64,000 bases of DNA, from contig NZ_FYEZ01000001.1 in NCBI RefSeq assembly GCF_900187395.1, positions 1 through 64,000 on the forward strand, written 5' to 3'. This document shows positions 30,072 to 43,447 of this stretch, piece by piece (position 1 is the stretch's first letter; every line of letters begins with the position of its first letter). The notes beneath the pieces were generated by a model that worked only from the letters and a program-made list of their open reading frames with translations, searched no databases and was not told where the DNA came from. The stretch comes from Kytococcus aerolatus. GTDB taxonomy: Bacteria > Actinomycetota > Actinomycetes > Actinomycetales > Dermatophilaceae. Both the position numbers and the translations under genes were made by a program.

Positions 30072-31727
30072 TCAGTTCTTCGTGATCTGGTGGAACTCCG
30101 GCACACCGAAGACGTCGAAGGAGACGTCGGACACGGTCTCGCCGTAGCCACCGGTGAGGTTGGAGTACCACAAGGGGACGACCGGGGCGTCCTCGACGAG
30201 GACCTTCTGGGCCTCCTGGTACTTCTTCAGGGCCTCCTTGGAGTCCTTGGCGGCGTCACCCTCCTCCAGGAGCTTGTCGAACTCCTTGTTGGAGTACTGG
30301 CCGTCGTTGGACGAGGCGCCCGTCTTGTACAGCGGGGTGAGGAAGTTCTCCACGGACGGGTAGTCCATCTGCCAGCCGGTGCGGAAGGCGCCCTTCATCT
30401 TCTGGTTGGAGACGTCGTCACGCAGCGCCTTGAAGGCCGGGTAGGCCTTGCCCTTGCACTCGATGTCGAGGGTGTTGGTGATCGAGCCGCAGACCGCGTC
30501 GACCCAGGCCTGGTGGCCACCGTCGGAGTTGAAGGCGATGGTCAGGGCGTCGCCCTTCCAGCCGCCGGCCTCCTCGAGGAGCTTCTTGGCCTCGTCGGGC
30601 TTGTACTCGCAGAGCTCGCCGCAGATCTTGTCGTCGTAGCCGTCGACCACCGGGGCGGTGAAGTCCTTGGCCGGGGTGCGGGTGCCCTGGAAGATGCTCT
30701 CGGTGATGCTGTCGCGGTCGATCGACATGGAGATCGCCTTGCGGATCTTCTTGGCGTCCTCGGAGTCACCGGCGTAGGGGGCGTCGGTGTACATCGGGAA
30801 GGAGAAGGACTGGAAGACACCGGCCGGCTGGTTGATCGCGCGGTCGCCCAGGTCGGACTCGAAGGTGGACAGGGCCGTCTCGGGGATGGCGTCGAGCACG
30901 TCGAGCTTGCCGGCCTGCAGGTCGGTGTAGCTGGCGTCCTGCTTCTGGTAGAAGTTCAGCGTGACGCCGCCGTTCTGGGCCTCCTGGTCACCCACGTACT
31001 CGGGGTTCTTCACGAGCTTGGCGTCGGTGTTGTGGTTCCACTTCTCGACCATGTACGGGCCGTTGCCGACCGGCTTCTCACCGAAGGCCTTCGGGTCGTC
31101 GAAGAAGGACTCGGGCAGCGGGGCGAAGGCGGTGTAGCCCAGGCGCTGCGGGAAGTCGGCATAGGGCTCCTCGAGGGTGATCTCGAAGGTGGTGTCGTCG
31201 ACGACCTTCAGGCCGGACATCTTCTCGGCCTTGGCCTTGGCGCCCTCCTCCTCGGGGTGCACCTCGGCATAGCCCTTGATGGGCTCGAAGAAGTAGGCCG
31301 CGGAGTTGTTGTTGTCGATGTGCGCGCCCCAGTTCCAGGCGTCGACGAAGGACTTCGCGGTCACCTTGGTGCCGTCGGAGAACTTGCGGTCGTCGTTGAT
31401 CTTCACGGTCCAGGTCTTGTTGTCCTCGGACTCGATGGACTTGGCGACGTCCATGACGGTCTCGCCCTCGGCGTCGTAGTCCACGAGCTTGGCGAAGGCC
31501 ATGTCCAGGATCTTGCCGCCGCCGACCTCGGTGGTGTTCGCGGGGATCAGCGGGTTCTGGGGCTCGGTGCCGTTGGCGATGATGATGGCCTCGGCGTTGC
31601 CGCCACCCTCGCCGCCACCGCTCTCGCCGCCGCCGCCCTCGGAGTCGCCGCCACCACAGGCGGACAAGGTCATCGACAGCGCTGCTGCACCCGCGATCGA
31701 CGCGAGCCACTTGTTGGTCTTGGGCAT
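30072..31727 (-). CDS. Peptide-binding lipoprotein, SBP family 5 (second system)
   Basis: The 551-residue protein has a lipoprotein signal peptide with lipobox LSAC (Cys24), a Gly/Glu/Ser linker to about residue 44, then the family 5 fold (DGTKVTAKSFVDAWNWGAHI is the conserved segment; EPLAD-like EEPYADFPQRLGYTAFAP follows). AGGAGG precedes ATG 31727. Linker and mature domain differ markedly from the protein at 12168-13976, so the two importers probably differ in peptide preference. Its transcript leads the minus-strand operon SBP, B, C, D, F, the usual order. Confidence 0.93.
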   Translation of the reverse strand: MPKTNKWLASIAGAAALSMTLSACGGGDSEGGGGESGGGEGGGNAEAIIIANGTEPQNPLIPANTTEVGGGKILDMAFAKLVDYDAEGETVMDVAKSIESEDNKTWTVKINDDRKFSDGTKVTAKSFVDAWNWGAHIDNNNSAAYFFEPIKGYAEVHPEEEGAKAKAEKMSGLKVVDDTTFEITLEEPYADFPQRLGYTAFAPLPESFFDDPKAFGEKPVGNGPYMVEKWNHNTDAKLVKNPEYVGDQEAQNGGVTLNFYQKQDASYTDLQAGKLDVLDAIPETALSTFESDLGDRAINQPAGVFQSFSFPMYTDAPYAGDSEDAKKIRKAISMSIDRDSITESIFQGTRTPAKDFTAPVVDGYDDKICGELCEYKPDEAKKLLEEAGGWKGDALTIAFNSDGGHQAWVDAVCGSITNTLDIECKGKAYPAFKALRDDVSNQKMKGAFRTGWQMDYPSVENFLTPLYKTGASSNDGQYSNKEFDKLLEEGDAAKDSKEALKKYQEAQKVLVEDAPVVPLWYSNLTGGYGETVSDVSFDVFGVPEFHQITKN

Positions 31728-31781
31728 GGGATCCTCCTGAGCTGACGGGACGCCACAACACGACTCGGTGTGGCCGGGCTC

Positions 31782-31787
31782 ACCATA
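31782..31787 (-). promoter_or_regulatory. Candidate -10 box of the second peptide importer
   Basis: On the minus strand TATGGT (31787-31782) fits the -10 consensus, placing the start of transcription near 31775 and a leader of about 48 bases. The -35 region (CGTGTC at 17 bases) is poor. Further upstream (31842-31825) the minus strand reads GTTGCATTTCGGTAACAG, which shares GGTAACA and TTGCAT with the region upstream of the first importer. Confidence 0.4.
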
Positions 31788-31887
31788 GACAGGCGTGGGG
31801 TGGGGACACGAACGCCAGAGCACCCTGTTACCGAAATGCAACACGCCGCCCGACGGAGGGGCGGCACGTCGTGGGGCGGAGCTCCCG

Positions 31888-33495
31888 TCAGTGAGCCACG
31901 GTGCTGGGCTGGCGGCCCGCGGTGCTGGGCTCGTCAGCCTGGGTGTGGTCCAGGGGGTCCGGCGCCACCAGCTGGTGCATGATGTCGACGATCTGCTCCC
32001 GGGCCTGCCCGTGGACGTATCCCCAGTCCGGCTCGTAGCCGTAGACCTCGCGGATGCTGCGCCCCTCGCGGGTGCCCCACATGAGCTCGAGGTCGTCGGT
32101 GGTCACCAGGCCCGGGTGGGCCACGCCCACCGCCTCCGAGAGCCGCAGCAGCTGGGCCCGGAGGGCACGGAGGTAGTTTCCGCAGCGCACGGCCTTGCTC
32201 GGCACGTCCAGCCCCCGCTCCAGCCAGGGGTTCTGGGTGGCCACGCCCGTCGGGCAGCTGTCGGCGTGGCACTTCTGCGCCTGGATGCAGCCGACCGCCA
32301 TCATCGCCTCGCGGGCCACGTAAATCATGTCCGCGCCCAGCGCCATGGCCACGATGCCGTTGGCCGGCAGGCCGAGCTTCCCGGCACCGATGAAGGTGAT
32401 CTCGTCCGCCAGCCCGGCCCGGGCGAAGGTGGAGTACACGCGGGCGAAGCCGAGCCGGAAGGGCAGGGCGACGTGGTCGGCGAAGAGCAGGGGAGCGGCG
32501 CCGGTCCCGCCCTCACCACCGTCGATGGTGATGAAGTCCACGCCGCGGGTGCGGTCCTGCATGAGCTCGGCGAGCTCCTCCCAGAAGCCCATCTCGCCCA
32601 CGGCGGACTTGATCCCGACCGGCAGCCCGGTGGCCTCGGCGATCTCCTCGACGACGTCCAGCATCGAGTCGACGTCGTGGAAGGCGGTGTGGCGGGAAGG
32701 AGAGGCGACGTCCTCGCCGACCGGGACGCCACGGATGGCGGCGATCTCCTCGGTCACCTTCTCCCCGGGCAGCATGCCGCCCAGGCCCGGCTTGGCCCCT
32801 TGGGAGAGCTTGATCTCGATGGCGCGCACGGGGGCGTCGGCCGTGAGCTCCACGAGCTTCGGGATCGAGAGTCGACCCTGCTCGTCCCGGCAGCCGAAGT
32901 AGCCGGTCCCGACCTGGAGGATCAGGTCGCCGCCCTGCCGGTGGTGCTCGGAGAGGCCGCCCTCGCCGGTGTTGTGCATGGCCCCGGCCATCGCCACACC
33001 CTTGTTCAGAGCGCGGATCGCCGCGCCGGAGAGCGAGCCGTAGCTCATGGCGGACACGTTGACGATGGACGCGGGGCGGAAGGCGTGCCGGCGCCCACGG
33101 GGGCCACCGAGGATCTTGGCCGACGGGATCATCGCCGGGTCGTCGCCGTGACCGTGGGAGGTGGGGGGCGCCTCGCTGGCGAAGGTGCGGTGCTTGACCA
33201 CCAGCCAGCCCTCGTCGAACTCCACGTTGTTGTCCGTGCCGAAGCCGAAGTACGTGTTCTGCTGCTTGGCCGAGGCGTAGATCCAGGAACGCTGGTCGCG
33301 GGTGAAGGGGCGCTCCTCGTTGTTCGCCGAGACGATGTACTGCCGCAGCTCCGGTCCGATCGTCTCCAGCGCGAAGCGGGCGTTGCCGAGCACCGGGAAG
33401 TTCCGCAGGATCGCGTGCTTCTTCTGGAAGGCGTTCTGGGCCGCCCAGCCGGCCAGGCCGGCGGCGGGGAGGGCGAGGACCTTGATCAGCTGCAT
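31888..33495 (-). CDS. FMN-binding glutamate synthase family protein, stand-alone
   Basis: The 535-residue protein matches the central FMN and Fe-S portion of glutamate synthase large subunit: [47 protein letters not shown], then the cysteine motif [19 protein letters not shown] (C-x5-C-x4-C), which holds a 3Fe-4S cluster in GltB. It lacks the N-terminal amidotransferase and the C-terminal beta-helix domain, so it is not a full GltB. The first 20 residues are hydrophobic and may anchor it to the membrane. GGAAGG precedes ATG 33495. The reaction of these short proteins is not established. It is the first minus-strand gene of the block, divergent from efp. Confidence 0.88.
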   Translation of the reverse strand: MQLIKVLALPAAGLAGWAAQNAFQKKHAILRNFPVLGNARFALETIGPELRQYIVSANNEERPFTRDQRSWIYASAKQQNTYFGFGTDNNVEFDEGWLVVKHRTFASEAPPTSHGHGDDPAMIPSAKILGGPRGRRHAFRPASIVNVSAMSYGSLSGAAIRALNKGVAMAGAMHNTGEGGLSEHHRQGGDLILQVGTGYFGCRDEQGRLSIPKLVELTADAPVRAIEIKLSQGAKPGLGGMLPGEKVTEEIAAIRGVPVGEDVASPSRHTAFHDVDSMLDVVEEIAEATGLPVGIKSAVGEMGFWEELAELMQDRTRGVDFITIDGGEGGTGAAPLLFADHVALPFRLGFARVYSTFARAGLADEITFIGAGKLGLPANGIVAMALGADMIYVAREAMMAVGCIQAQKCHADSCPTGVATQNPWLERGLDVPSKAVRCGNYLRALRAQLLRLSEAVGVAHPGLVTTDDLELMWGTREGRSIREVYGYEPDWGYVHGQAREQIVDIMHQLVAPDPLDHTQADEPSTAGRQPSTVAH

Positions 33496-33547
33496 GGCAC
33501 CTTCCTACCAGTGCCGCAGGAGGGCCGGGCAGCGAGGAGCACCTCGG

Positions 33548-33554
33548 TAGACTA
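33548..33554. promoter_or_regulatory. Overlapping divergent -10 boxes for efp and the glutamate-synthase-like gene
   Basis: TAGACTA reads as TAGACT on the plus strand (33548-33553) and TAGTCT on the minus strand (33554-33549). Both fit TANNNT. Starts would fall near 33560 (efp, leader about 90 bases) and near 33542 (minus gene, leader about 46 bases). Neither side has a good -35. If both are used, only one polymerase could occupy the site at a time. Confidence 0.42.
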
Positions 33555-33650
33555 GCGAGAGCACGAGGCCGCTGTGTCGGCCCCGACCGTGACCCCGGCC
33601 GGTCCCGGGCAGGAGCCCGCTGGCCACCGACGACGACGAAGGACGATGAC

Positions 33651-34211
33651 GTGGCAACGACGAACGACCTCAAGAACGGGATGGTGCTGAACCTCGAGGG
33701 CCAGCTCTGGCAGGTGCAGGAGTTCCAGCACGTCAAGCCGGGCAAGGGTCCCGCCTTCGTGCGCACGAAGATCAAGAACGTGATGAGCGGCAAGATCGTC
33801 GACAAGACCTTCAACGCCGGCACCAAGGTCGAGACGGAGAACGTCGACCGCCGTGACATGCAGTACCTGTACGCCGACGGGGACTCCTACGTGTTCATGG
33901 ACACCCGCGACTACGACCAGCTCATGGTCCCGGCCACCATCGTGGGCGACGCCGCGAAGTTCATGCTCGAGAACCAGATGGTCATGGTGGCCACCCACAA
34001 CGGCAACCCGCTCTACATCGAGCTCCCGCCGTCGGTGGAGCTCCGCATCACCGAGACCGAGCCCGGCCTCCAGGGCGACCGTTCCACCGGTGGCACCAAG
34101 CCGGCCACCCTGGAGACCGGCGCCGAGATCCAGGTGCCCCTCTTCCTGGAGCAGGACACGGTCGTCAAGGTCGACACCCGCGACGGCTCGTACATCTCCC
34201 GCGTGAGCTGA
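33651..34211 (+). CDS. efp: Translation elongation factor P
   Basis: EF-P relieves ribosome stalling at proline runs. The 186-residue protein shows the three-domain layout, with the domain I loop [10 protein letters not shown] placing Lys32 at the tip where other bacteria carry lysine, arginine or other modifications; no modification enzyme is encoded nearby. The C-terminus has the domain III signature [12 protein letters not shown]. Start is GTG 33651, with GAAGGA seven bases upstream. The stop overlaps the nusB start. Confidence 0.96.
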   Translation: MATTNDLKNGMVLNLEGQLWQVQEFQHVKPGKGPAFVRTKIKNVMSGKIVDKTFNAGTKVETENVDRRDMQYLYADGDSYVFMDTRDYDQLMVPATIVGDAAKFMLENQMVMVATHNGNPLYIELPPSVELRITETEPGLQGDRSTGGTKPATLETGAEIQVPLFLEQDTVVKVDTRDGSYISRVS

Positions 34212-34624
34212 TGGCGGCCCGTTCGAAGGCCCGCAAGCGCGCCGTCGACCTCCTCTACGAGGCCGACCAGCGCAAGATCGACGTCCGGGCCCTCATGGGT
34301 TCCCGCCGCGAGGACCCGGAGGCTCCGGTCGGCATCCCGGCGTTCACCGTCGAGCTGGTCGACGGTGTGGTCGAGCACTGGGCGAGCATCGACGAGGCCC
34401 TGGCCACCTGGTCGCAGGGTTGGTCCGTGGACCGCATGCCAGCCGTGGACCGGGCGATCCTGCGCCTCGGCGTCTACGAGATCGTCTGGTCCGAGGACGT
34501 TCCCGACGCGGTGGCCATCAGCGAGGCCGTGGCCCTGGCCTCGGCGCTCTCCACGGACGACTCGCCGGACTTCGTCTCCGGGCTGCTCTCGCGGATCAGC
34601 CAGATGAAGGCCACCGTCCTCTGA
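34211..34624 (+). CDS. nusB: Transcription antitermination factor NusB
   Basis: NusB, with NusE (S10), binds boxA RNA and supports full-length rRNA transcription. The 137-residue protein is of standard length and all-helical, starting ARSKARKRAVDLLYEADQRK and containing the conserved MPAVDRAILRLGVYEIVW. ATG 34211 overlaps the efp stop (TGATG). A strong hairpin lies 28 bases after its stop, ending the efp-nusB unit before the pyr operon. Confidence 0.95.
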   Translation: MAARSKARKRAVDLLYEADQRKIDVRALMGSRREDPEAPVGIPAFTVELVDGVVEHWASIDEALATWSQGWSVDRMPAVDRAILRLGVYEIVWSEDVPDAVAISEAVALASALSTDDSPDFVSGLLSRISQMKATVL

Positions 34625-34652
34625 GGAGGGCGGACCCCGCAGCATGACCCTC

Positions 34653-34691
34653 CTCGAGGCCCCCGCCACCACCGGTGCCGGGGGCCTCGAG
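34653..34691 (+). terminator. Terminator after nusB
   Basis: CTCGAGGCCCCCG (34653-34665) pairs perfectly with CGGGGGCCTCGAG (34679-34691): 13 pairs with a 13-base loop. There is no T tract, as often in high-GC actinobacteria. Its 3' arm overlaps the proposed -35 box of the pyr operon, so termination of nusB and initiation of pyr share the same DNA. Confidence 0.7.
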
Positions 34692-34704
34692 CATGCTCTA
34701 GGGT
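34675..34704 (+). promoter_or_regulatory. Promoter of the pyr operon
   Basis: -35 GTGCCG (34675-34680), an 18-base spacer and -10 TAGGGT (34699-34704) fit actinobacterial sigma-A promoters. Transcription from about 34711 gives a leader of about 50 bases that contains the PyrR-binding hairpin. Confidence 0.55.
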
Positions 34705-34729
34705 TGGGCCGTCCGACGTCCTTTAACGA

Positions 34730-34747
34730 CCCGTCCTGTGAGGCGGG
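34730..34747 (+). promoter_or_regulatory. PyrR-binding RNA hairpin in the pyr leader
   Basis: CCCG (34730-34733) pairs with CGGG (34744-34747), enclosing TCCTGTGAGG (34734-34743), which matches the PyrR-binding loop consensus UCCNGNGAGG at every fixed position. The hairpin ends one base before the AAGGAG ribosome binding site (34749-34754) of pyrR. This arrangement suits translational repression, as described for mycobacterial pyr leaders, rather than the terminator switch of Bacillus. Confidence 0.8.
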
Positions 34748-34762
34748 CAAGGAGTCCCAGGA

Positions 34763-35359
34763 GTGACCGTGGAACCCACCCTGCCCGAACCCGTGCGCGC
34801 CGTCCTCGACGAGCGCGACATCGCCCGCGCCGTCCGTCGCATGGCGCACGAGCTGCTCGAGCGCAACCACGGCCCGCAGGACCTCGTCCTGCTGGGCATC
34901 CCCCGCCGGGGCCTCCCGCTGGCCCACCGCCTGGCCGACGCGCTGCGCGCCATCGAGGGCATCGAGGTGCCGGTGGCTGCGATCGACCCCCGCCACCGGC
35001 GCGACGACCTCGCCGCCGACCCCTCCGACCGGTCGGTGGGCGGCCCGGCGGGGACCGGAGCCTTCCTCGAGCCGCAGGTGCGCGTCGACGGCCGCGTAGT
35101 CGTCCTCGTGGACGACGTCCTGCACACCGGCCGCACGGTGCGGGCCGCCATGGACACCGTCTCGGCGGTGGGGCGCCCGCGGGCCATCCGCCTGGCCGTG
35201 CTCGCCGACCGCGGCCACCGCGAGCTGCCGATCCGCGCCGACCACGTCGGCAAGAACCTCCCCAGCGCCACCGACGAGCGGGTCCAGGTGCGCCTGGCCG
35301 AGCACGACGGCCGCGATGCCGTGGAGATCCTCCGCCCCCACCCCCGGGAGAACGCATGA
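34763..35359 (+). CDS. pyrR: Bifunctional pyr operon regulator / uracil phosphoribosyltransferase PyrR
   Basis: PyrR binds pyr leader RNA when UMP is plentiful and also makes UMP from uracil and PRPP. The 198-residue protein has the PRPP motif [20 protein letters not shown] and the RxxP-type N-terminal region ([16 protein letters not shown]). GTG 34763 is used, eight bases after AAGGAG; GTG 34769 is also possible, with AGGAG five bases upstream. It heads a tightly overlapped operon, and its own leader carries the RNA it should bind. Stop overlaps pyrB. Confidence 0.95.
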   Translation: MTVEPTLPEPVRAVLDERDIARAVRRMAHELLERNHGPQDLVLLGIPRRGLPLAHRLADALRAIEGIEVPVAAIDPRHRRDDLAADPSDRSVGGPAGTGAFLEPQVRVDGRVVVLVDDVLHTGRTVRAAMDTVSAVGRPRAIRLAVLADRGHRELPIRADHVGKNLPSATDERVQVRLAEHDGRDAVEILRPHPRENA

Positions 35360-36297
35360 AGCACCTGCTCGGACTGGCCGGACTGTCGGCCGGCACCCTG
35401 GTCGAGATCCTCGACGCCGCGGAGCGCTTCGCCCCGTTGCGGACCGAGCGGGTCAAGAAGCGCGACGAGCTGCGCGGGCGGACCGTCATCAACCTCTTCT
35501 TCGAGGACTCCACCCGCACCCGCTCGTCCTTCGAGATCGCCGGCAAGTGGCTCGGCGCCGACACCATCAACATCGCCGCCAAGGGCTCCTCGGTGAGCAA
35601 GGGGGAGTCCCTCCGCGACACCACGGCGACCATCGCGGCCATGGGGGTGGACGCGATCGTCATGCGGCACCCCGCCTCCGGGGCCCCGCACCAGGTGGCC
35701 CGCTGGCTGGACGAGGCCGGCACGGGCGTCTCCGTGCTCAACGCTGGCGACGGCACCCACGAGCACCCCACCCAGGCGCTGCTCGACGCGCTCACCCTGC
35801 GCCGGGAACTCGGCTCCCTTCAGGGGGCGCACGTGGCGATCGTCGGGGACGTGACCCACTCGCGGGTCTTCCGCTCGAACGTCATTGCGCTGCGGGCCCT
35901 GGGGGCACGGGTGACGGTGGTGGCGCCCCCGACGCTTCTGCCCAGCGGGGTGCGCTCCTGGTCGCAGGCCGAGGGCTTCGAGATCGCCGACGACCTGGAT
36001 GTCGTGCTCCCCACGGTCGACGCCGCGATGATGCTGCGCGTCCAGGCCGAGCGCATGGCCGGCGGCTTCTTCCCCACGCCGCGCGAGTACACGATCGGCT
36101 ACGGGCTCACCCGTGACCGTCTGGCCCTGCTGCCCGACCACGCCGCCATCTGCCACCCCGGGCCCCTGAACCGGGGCCTGGAGATCGCCACCGAGGCCGC
36201 CGACGACGCGCGCTCCCGGGTGCTCGACCAGGTGGGGGCCGGGGTCGCGGTGCGGATGGCCGTGCTGGACCTGCTGCTGAACGGAGAGAACTCATGA
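35356..36297 (+). CDS. pyrB: Aspartate carbamoyltransferase catalytic chain
   Basis: PyrB joins carbamoyl phosphate and aspartate, the first committed step of pyrimidine synthesis. The 313-residue chain has the carbamoyl-phosphate loop [13 protein letters not shown], the [10 protein letters not shown] segment, the aspartate-loop MLRVQAERM and [11 protein letters not shown]. There is no pyrI regulatory chain, as usual in actinobacteria, so control falls to PyrR. ATG 35356 overlaps pyrR by four bases and the stop overlaps pyrC by four. Confidence 0.96.
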   Translation: MKHLLGLAGLSAGTLVEILDAAERFAPLRTERVKKRDELRGRTVINLFFEDSTRTRSSFEIAGKWLGADTINIAAKGSSVSKGESLRDTTATIAAMGVDAIVMRHPASGAPHQVARWLDEAGTGVSVLNAGDGTHEHPTQALLDALTLRRELGSLQGAHVAIVGDVTHSRVFRSNVIALRALGARVTVVAPPTLLPSGVRSWSQAEGFEIADDLDVVLPTVDAAMMLRVQAERMAGGFFPTPREYTIGYGLTRDRLALLPDHAAICHPGPLNRGLEIATEAADDARSRVLDQVGAGVAVRMAVLDLLLNGENS

Positions 36298-37655
36298 CCC
36301 AGAACTCCTCCCTGCTCCTCACCGGGGCGGACCTGGCCGGCGGCGGTCCGGGAGACCTGCTGCTGGTCGACGGCACGGTCCGTGCGGTCGGTGGCGACGC
36401 GGCCGCGGTCGCGCCCTCCGGCACGCGGCGGGTGGACGCCGCCGGCCTGGTGGCGCTGCCGGGGCTGGTGGACATGCACGTGCACCTCCGGGAGCCCGGC
36501 CGCGAGGACACCGAGACCGTCGCCAGCGGCTCGGCCGCGGCCGCGGCCGGCGGTTTCACCGCCGTGCTCGCCATGGCGAACACCAACCCGGTGACCGACA
36601 CCGCCGAGCGCGCCCTGTACGTCCACGAGCTCGGCCTGCGGGCCGACCTGGTGGACGTCCACCCGGTCGGCGCCGTGAGCAAGGGGCTGGCGGGGGAGGA
36701 GCTCGCCGAGCTCGGCCTCATGGCCCGCTCCCGCGCCCGGGTCCGCGTCTTTAGCGACGACGGGAGGTGCGTGGGCGACGCGCGGCTCATGCGGCGCGCC
36801 CTGGAGTACCTCCGCGCCTTCGACGGCGTGATCTCCCAGCACAGCCAGGACCCGCGCCTGGCCGACGGCACGGCCTGCTGCCACGAGGGCGAGACCTCCG
36901 GTCGGCTCGGACTGCCCGGCTGGCCGCAGGTGGCCGAGGAGACGATCATCGCCCGCGACGTGATGCTCGCGAAGCACACCGGTTCCCGCGTCCACGTGGC
37001 CCACGTGACCACCGCCGGCGGTGTCGAGGTCGTCCGCTGGGCCAAGGCGCAGGGGATCGACGTCACCGCCGAGGTCACCCCGCACCACCTGGCCATCACC
37101 ACCGACCGACTCGAGGGCTACGACCCCGTCTTCAAGGTGAACCCGCCGCTGCGTCCCGACGAGCACGTGCAGGCCCTGCGCGAGGCGCTGGCTGACGGGA
37201 CCATCGACATCGTGGCCACCGACCACGCCCCGCACGCCCGGCAGGACAAGGACCACGCCTTCGTCGACGCCGCCTTCGGCATGCTCGGCCTGGAGACCGC
37301 CCTGCCGGTGGTGAGCGAGGTCATGGTGCGCTCCGGGCTGCTCGACTGGGCGGACGTCGCCCGGGTCATGTCCAGCGCCCCGGCCCGCATCGCCCGCCTC
37401 GACGAGCTCCCCGGCGCCCGGCGCCAGGGGGCCGGCCTGGTGGAGGGGGCACCCGCCCACGTGACGCTGGTGGACCCGGAGGCCGCCCGCACCATCGACC
37501 GCGAGGCCTCCCTCTCGCGCTCCCGCAACAACCCCTGGCACGGCCAGACCTTCCACGGGGCCGTCGTCGCGACGCTCCGCGCCGGCCGCGCCACCCACTC
37601 GACCCTCGACGAGCTGCCCACCGGCGGCGTTCCCAGCCAGGAGGACCGCGCATGA
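36294..37655 (+). CDS. pyrC: Dihydroorotase
   Basis: PyrC closes carbamoyl aspartate to dihydroorotate. The 453-residue enzyme is class I: the metal-binding HxH is in [13 protein letters not shown], later ligands are in [10 protein letters not shown] and VTPHHLAIT, and the catalytic Asp is in [18 protein letters not shown] 36294 overlaps pyrB by four bases; the stop overlaps carA likewise. Length and motifs are complete. Confidence 0.96.
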   Translation: MTQNSSLLLTGADLAGGGPGDLLLVDGTVRAVGGDAAAVAPSGTRRVDAAGLVALPGLVDMHVHLREPGREDTETVASGSAAAAAGGFTAVLAMANTNPVTDTAERALYVHELGLRADLVDVHPVGAVSKGLAGEELAELGLMARSRARVRVFSDDGRCVGDARLMRRALEYLRAFDGVISQHSQDPRLADGTACCHEGETSGRLGLPGWPQVAEETIIARDVMLAKHTGSRVHVAHVTTAGGVEVVRWAKAQGIDVTAEVTPHHLAITTDRLEGYDPVFKVNPPLRPDEHVQALREALADGTIDIVATDHAPHARQDKDHAFVDAAFGMLGLETALPVVSEVMVRSGLLDWADVARVMSSAPARIARLDELPGARRQGAGLVEGAPAHVTLVDPEAARTIDREASLSRSRNNPWHGQTFHGAVVATLRAGRATHSTLDELPTGGVPSQEDRA

Positions 37656-38898
37656 CCGCGACCACCGAGCCCACCGGCTCCCCGGACCGTTTCAGCCCCG
37701 AGCCCGCCGTGCTCGTCCTGGAGGACGGCACCCGCTACCGCGGCCATGCCTGGGGCGCCCGCGGCACGACCCTGGGGGAGATGGTCTTCACGACCGGCAT
37801 GACCGGCTACCAGGAGACGCTCACCGACCCCAGCTTCGCCGGGCAGATCGTCGCCATGACCGCCCCGCACGTCGGGAACACCGGGTGGACCGGCCAGGAC
37901 GACGAGTCCCGCGACGTCTTCGTCGAGGGCTTCGTGGTCCGGGACCCCGCCCCCCGGCCCTCGAGCTGGCGCAGCGAGCAGCCGCTGGAGGGGGTCCTCG
38001 CCGAGCGCGGGGTCGTCGGTATCAGCGGGGTGGACACCCGCGCCCTGACCCGCCACCTGCGGGACCGGGGGGCCATGCGGGCCGGCATCTTCTCCGGACC
38101 GGCCGGCGAGCGCCCTGTGACTGCGCTCGTGGACGAGGTGCGGGCCGCCCCGGCGATGGTGGGCCGCGAGCTCGCCAGCGCCGTCACGACTCCCGAGCCG
38201 GTCGTGGTGCCCGCGCAGGGCGAGCACCGGTTCACGGTGGCCGCGCTGGACCTGGGCATCAAGAGCAACACCCCGCGTCTGCTGGCCGCCCGCGGTATCG
38301 AGGTGCACGTGCTGCCCGCGGAGAGCACGCTGGAGGAGCTGCGTGCGGTGCCCGGGGTCACGACCCCCGACGGGCCAGACGGGGTCTTCTTCTCGAACGG
38401 GCCCGGTGACCCGGCCACCGCCGACGAGGCCGTCGCGCTGCTCCGGGGCGTCCTCGAGCAGGGCATCCCCTTCTTCGGCATCTGCTTCGGCAACCAGCTG
38501 CTCGGCCGCGCCCTCGGCTTCGGCACCTACAAGCTCGACTTCGGGCACCGGGGCATCAACCAGCCGGTGATGGACCGCACCACCGGCAAGGTGGAGATCA
38601 CCGCCCAGAACCACGGGTTCGCGGTGGACGCCCCGCTGGACGCCGTGGTCACCGCGCCGCACGACGCGAGCCTGGGTCGGGTGTGGGTCTCCCACGTGTG
38701 CCTCAACGACCAGGTGGTCGAGGGGCTGGAGATGCTCGACCGCCCCGCCTTCTCCGTCCAGTACCACCCGGAGGCGGCCGCCGGGCCCCACGACAGCGAG
38801 TACCTCTTCGACCGCTTCGTGGAGCTCATGACCACGCGCAGCGCTGCCGACCGCAGCGCGCAGATCGCCGCCCTGACCACCGCAGGAGAGTCCCGCTG

Positions 38899-38899
<1 letters not shown>
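37652..38899 (+). CDS. carA: Carbamoyl-phosphate synthase small subunit
   Basis: CarA hydrolyses glutamine and channels ammonia to CarB. In this 415-residue protein the N-terminal CPSase domain ([20 protein letters not shown]) precedes a class I amidotransferase domain with FFSNGPGDP, the nucleophile in [12 protein letters not shown] and the histidine in [21 protein letters not shown] 37652 overlaps pyrC by four bases. The stop overlaps carB (TGATG), matching the need for equal amounts of both subunits. Confidence 0.96.
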
Positions 38900-42242
<3,343 letters not shown>

Positions 42243-42243
<1 letters not shown>

Positions 42244-43061
42244 TGGCCGGGTTCGGTGAGCGGCTGCAGGCCGCCCTGGCCGAGCACGGTCCGCTCTGCG
42301 TGGGGATCGACCCCCATCCGGCCCTTCTGGAGTCGGTGGAGCTGGAGGCCGATGTCGAGGGGCTGCGGGAGTTCACGCAGCGCTGCGTCGCGGCGTTCGC
42401 GGGCCGGGTGGCCGCGGTCAAGCCCCAGTCGGCACTCTTCGAGGCCTTCGGGGCGGCGGGGATCGCGGTGCTGGAGGAGGCGATCGCCGGGTTGCGCGCC
42501 GCCGGCACGCTCGTGGTGCTCGACGCGAAGCGCGGTGACATCGGCTCCACGAACGCGGGGTACGCCCGTGCCTGGTTCGGCGAGGGCGCACCCCTGCGCT
42601 GCGACGCGGTGACCCTGTCCCCCTACCTCGGCCCGGAGTCGCTGGACGGGATCGTCGCGGCGGCCCGGGCCGACGGGGCGGGGGCCTTCGTGCTCTGCCG
42701 GACCTCCAACCCGGAGGCGGCCGCGGTCCAGACGGCCCTCGTCGCCGAGGGGGAGACCGTCGCCCGGTCCGTCGCGCGCTGGGCCGCCGGGCACGACGGG
42801 GACGTCGGCCTGGTCGTCGGGATCACGGTCGCCGACGCCCGGCGGGAGCTGGACCTGGACCGGGGGGAGGTTCCGCTGCTCGTCCCGGGCTTCGGCGCCC
42901 AGGGCGGCGCGGCCGCTGATCTCGTCGGTGTGCTCGGCGAGGCGGCCGCGGGTCGGTCGCTGGCCTCGGTGAGCCGGGACGTGCTGCGCCACGCCGGCTC
43001 GGTCGAGGAGCTCGTCGAGGCCGTCGACGGCTGGGCGTCGGCCTTCGCGGGCCAGCGGTAG
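42243..43061 (+). CDS. pyrF: Orotidine 5'-phosphate decarboxylase, type 2
   Basis: PyrF decarboxylates OMP to UMP. The 272-residue protein belongs to the longer type 2 group common in actinobacteria: early GIDPHPALL, the catalytic Lys-Asp array in [20 protein letters not shown], and [10 protein letters not shown] near the phosphate site. ATG 42243 overlaps carB. It ends in TAG, one of only two non-TGA stops in the window, and that TAG begins the -10 box of mihF. pyrD and pyrE are not in this window. Confidence 0.95.
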
Positions 43062-43064
43062 ACT
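43059..43064 (+). promoter_or_regulatory. -10 box for mihF, built on the pyrF stop codon
   Basis: TAGACT (43059-43064) contains the TAG stop of pyrF (43059-43061). Transcription would begin near 43071 and give a leader of about 53 bases before mihF. The -35 position (CGTCGG at 17 bases) is weak. It gives mihF, and perhaps gmk and rpoZ, expression independent of pyr control. Confidence 0.48.
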
Positions 43065-43123
43065 GCGACCTCCCCCTGGCCCGGTCCGGGGGAGTGGTCC
43101 GTCCCGACGCCCAGGAGAGTTGC

Positions 43124-43447
43124 GTGTCCCTTCCCGCCCTCACCGCCGAGCAGCGGCAGGACGCCGCGCGTGCGGCCGTCGAGGCCCGGCTCCGGCGCGC
43201 CGAGGTCAAGCAGGCCGTCAGCGAGGGCCGGATGAGCATCGGGGAGGTCCTCGCCGTCGCCCGCACCGACGAGGCGGTCGCGAAGCTGCGGGTCACCACG
43301 CTCCTGGAGTGCCTGCCCGGCATTGGGCCGGTCCGCGCCGGCCGCCTCGTCGACGAGCTCGGCATCGCCCCCTCCCGCCGTCTGCGGGGGCTGGGTGTCC
43401 ACCAGTCAGAGCGCCTCGCGCGCCGATGTGCAGAGGGAGTGCGATGA
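43124..43447 (+). CDS. mihF: Integration host factor, actinobacterial type (mIHF)
   Basis: mIHF is a small basic nucleoid-associated protein of actinobacteria, unrelated in sequence to proteobacterial IHF, that bends and organises DNA. The 107-residue product has a helical N-terminal arm and the DNA-binding H2TH-type segment [20 protein letters not shown], ending with [18 protein letters not shown] 43124 is the start, with AGGAG six bases upstream. Its position between pyrF and gmk is diagnostic. It overlaps gmk by four bases. Confidence 0.93.
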   Translation: MSLPALTAEQRQDAARAAVEARLRRAEVKQAVSEGRMSIGEVLAVARTDEAVAKLRVTTLLECLPGIGPVRAGRLVDELGIAPSRRLRGLGVHQSERLARRCAEGVR

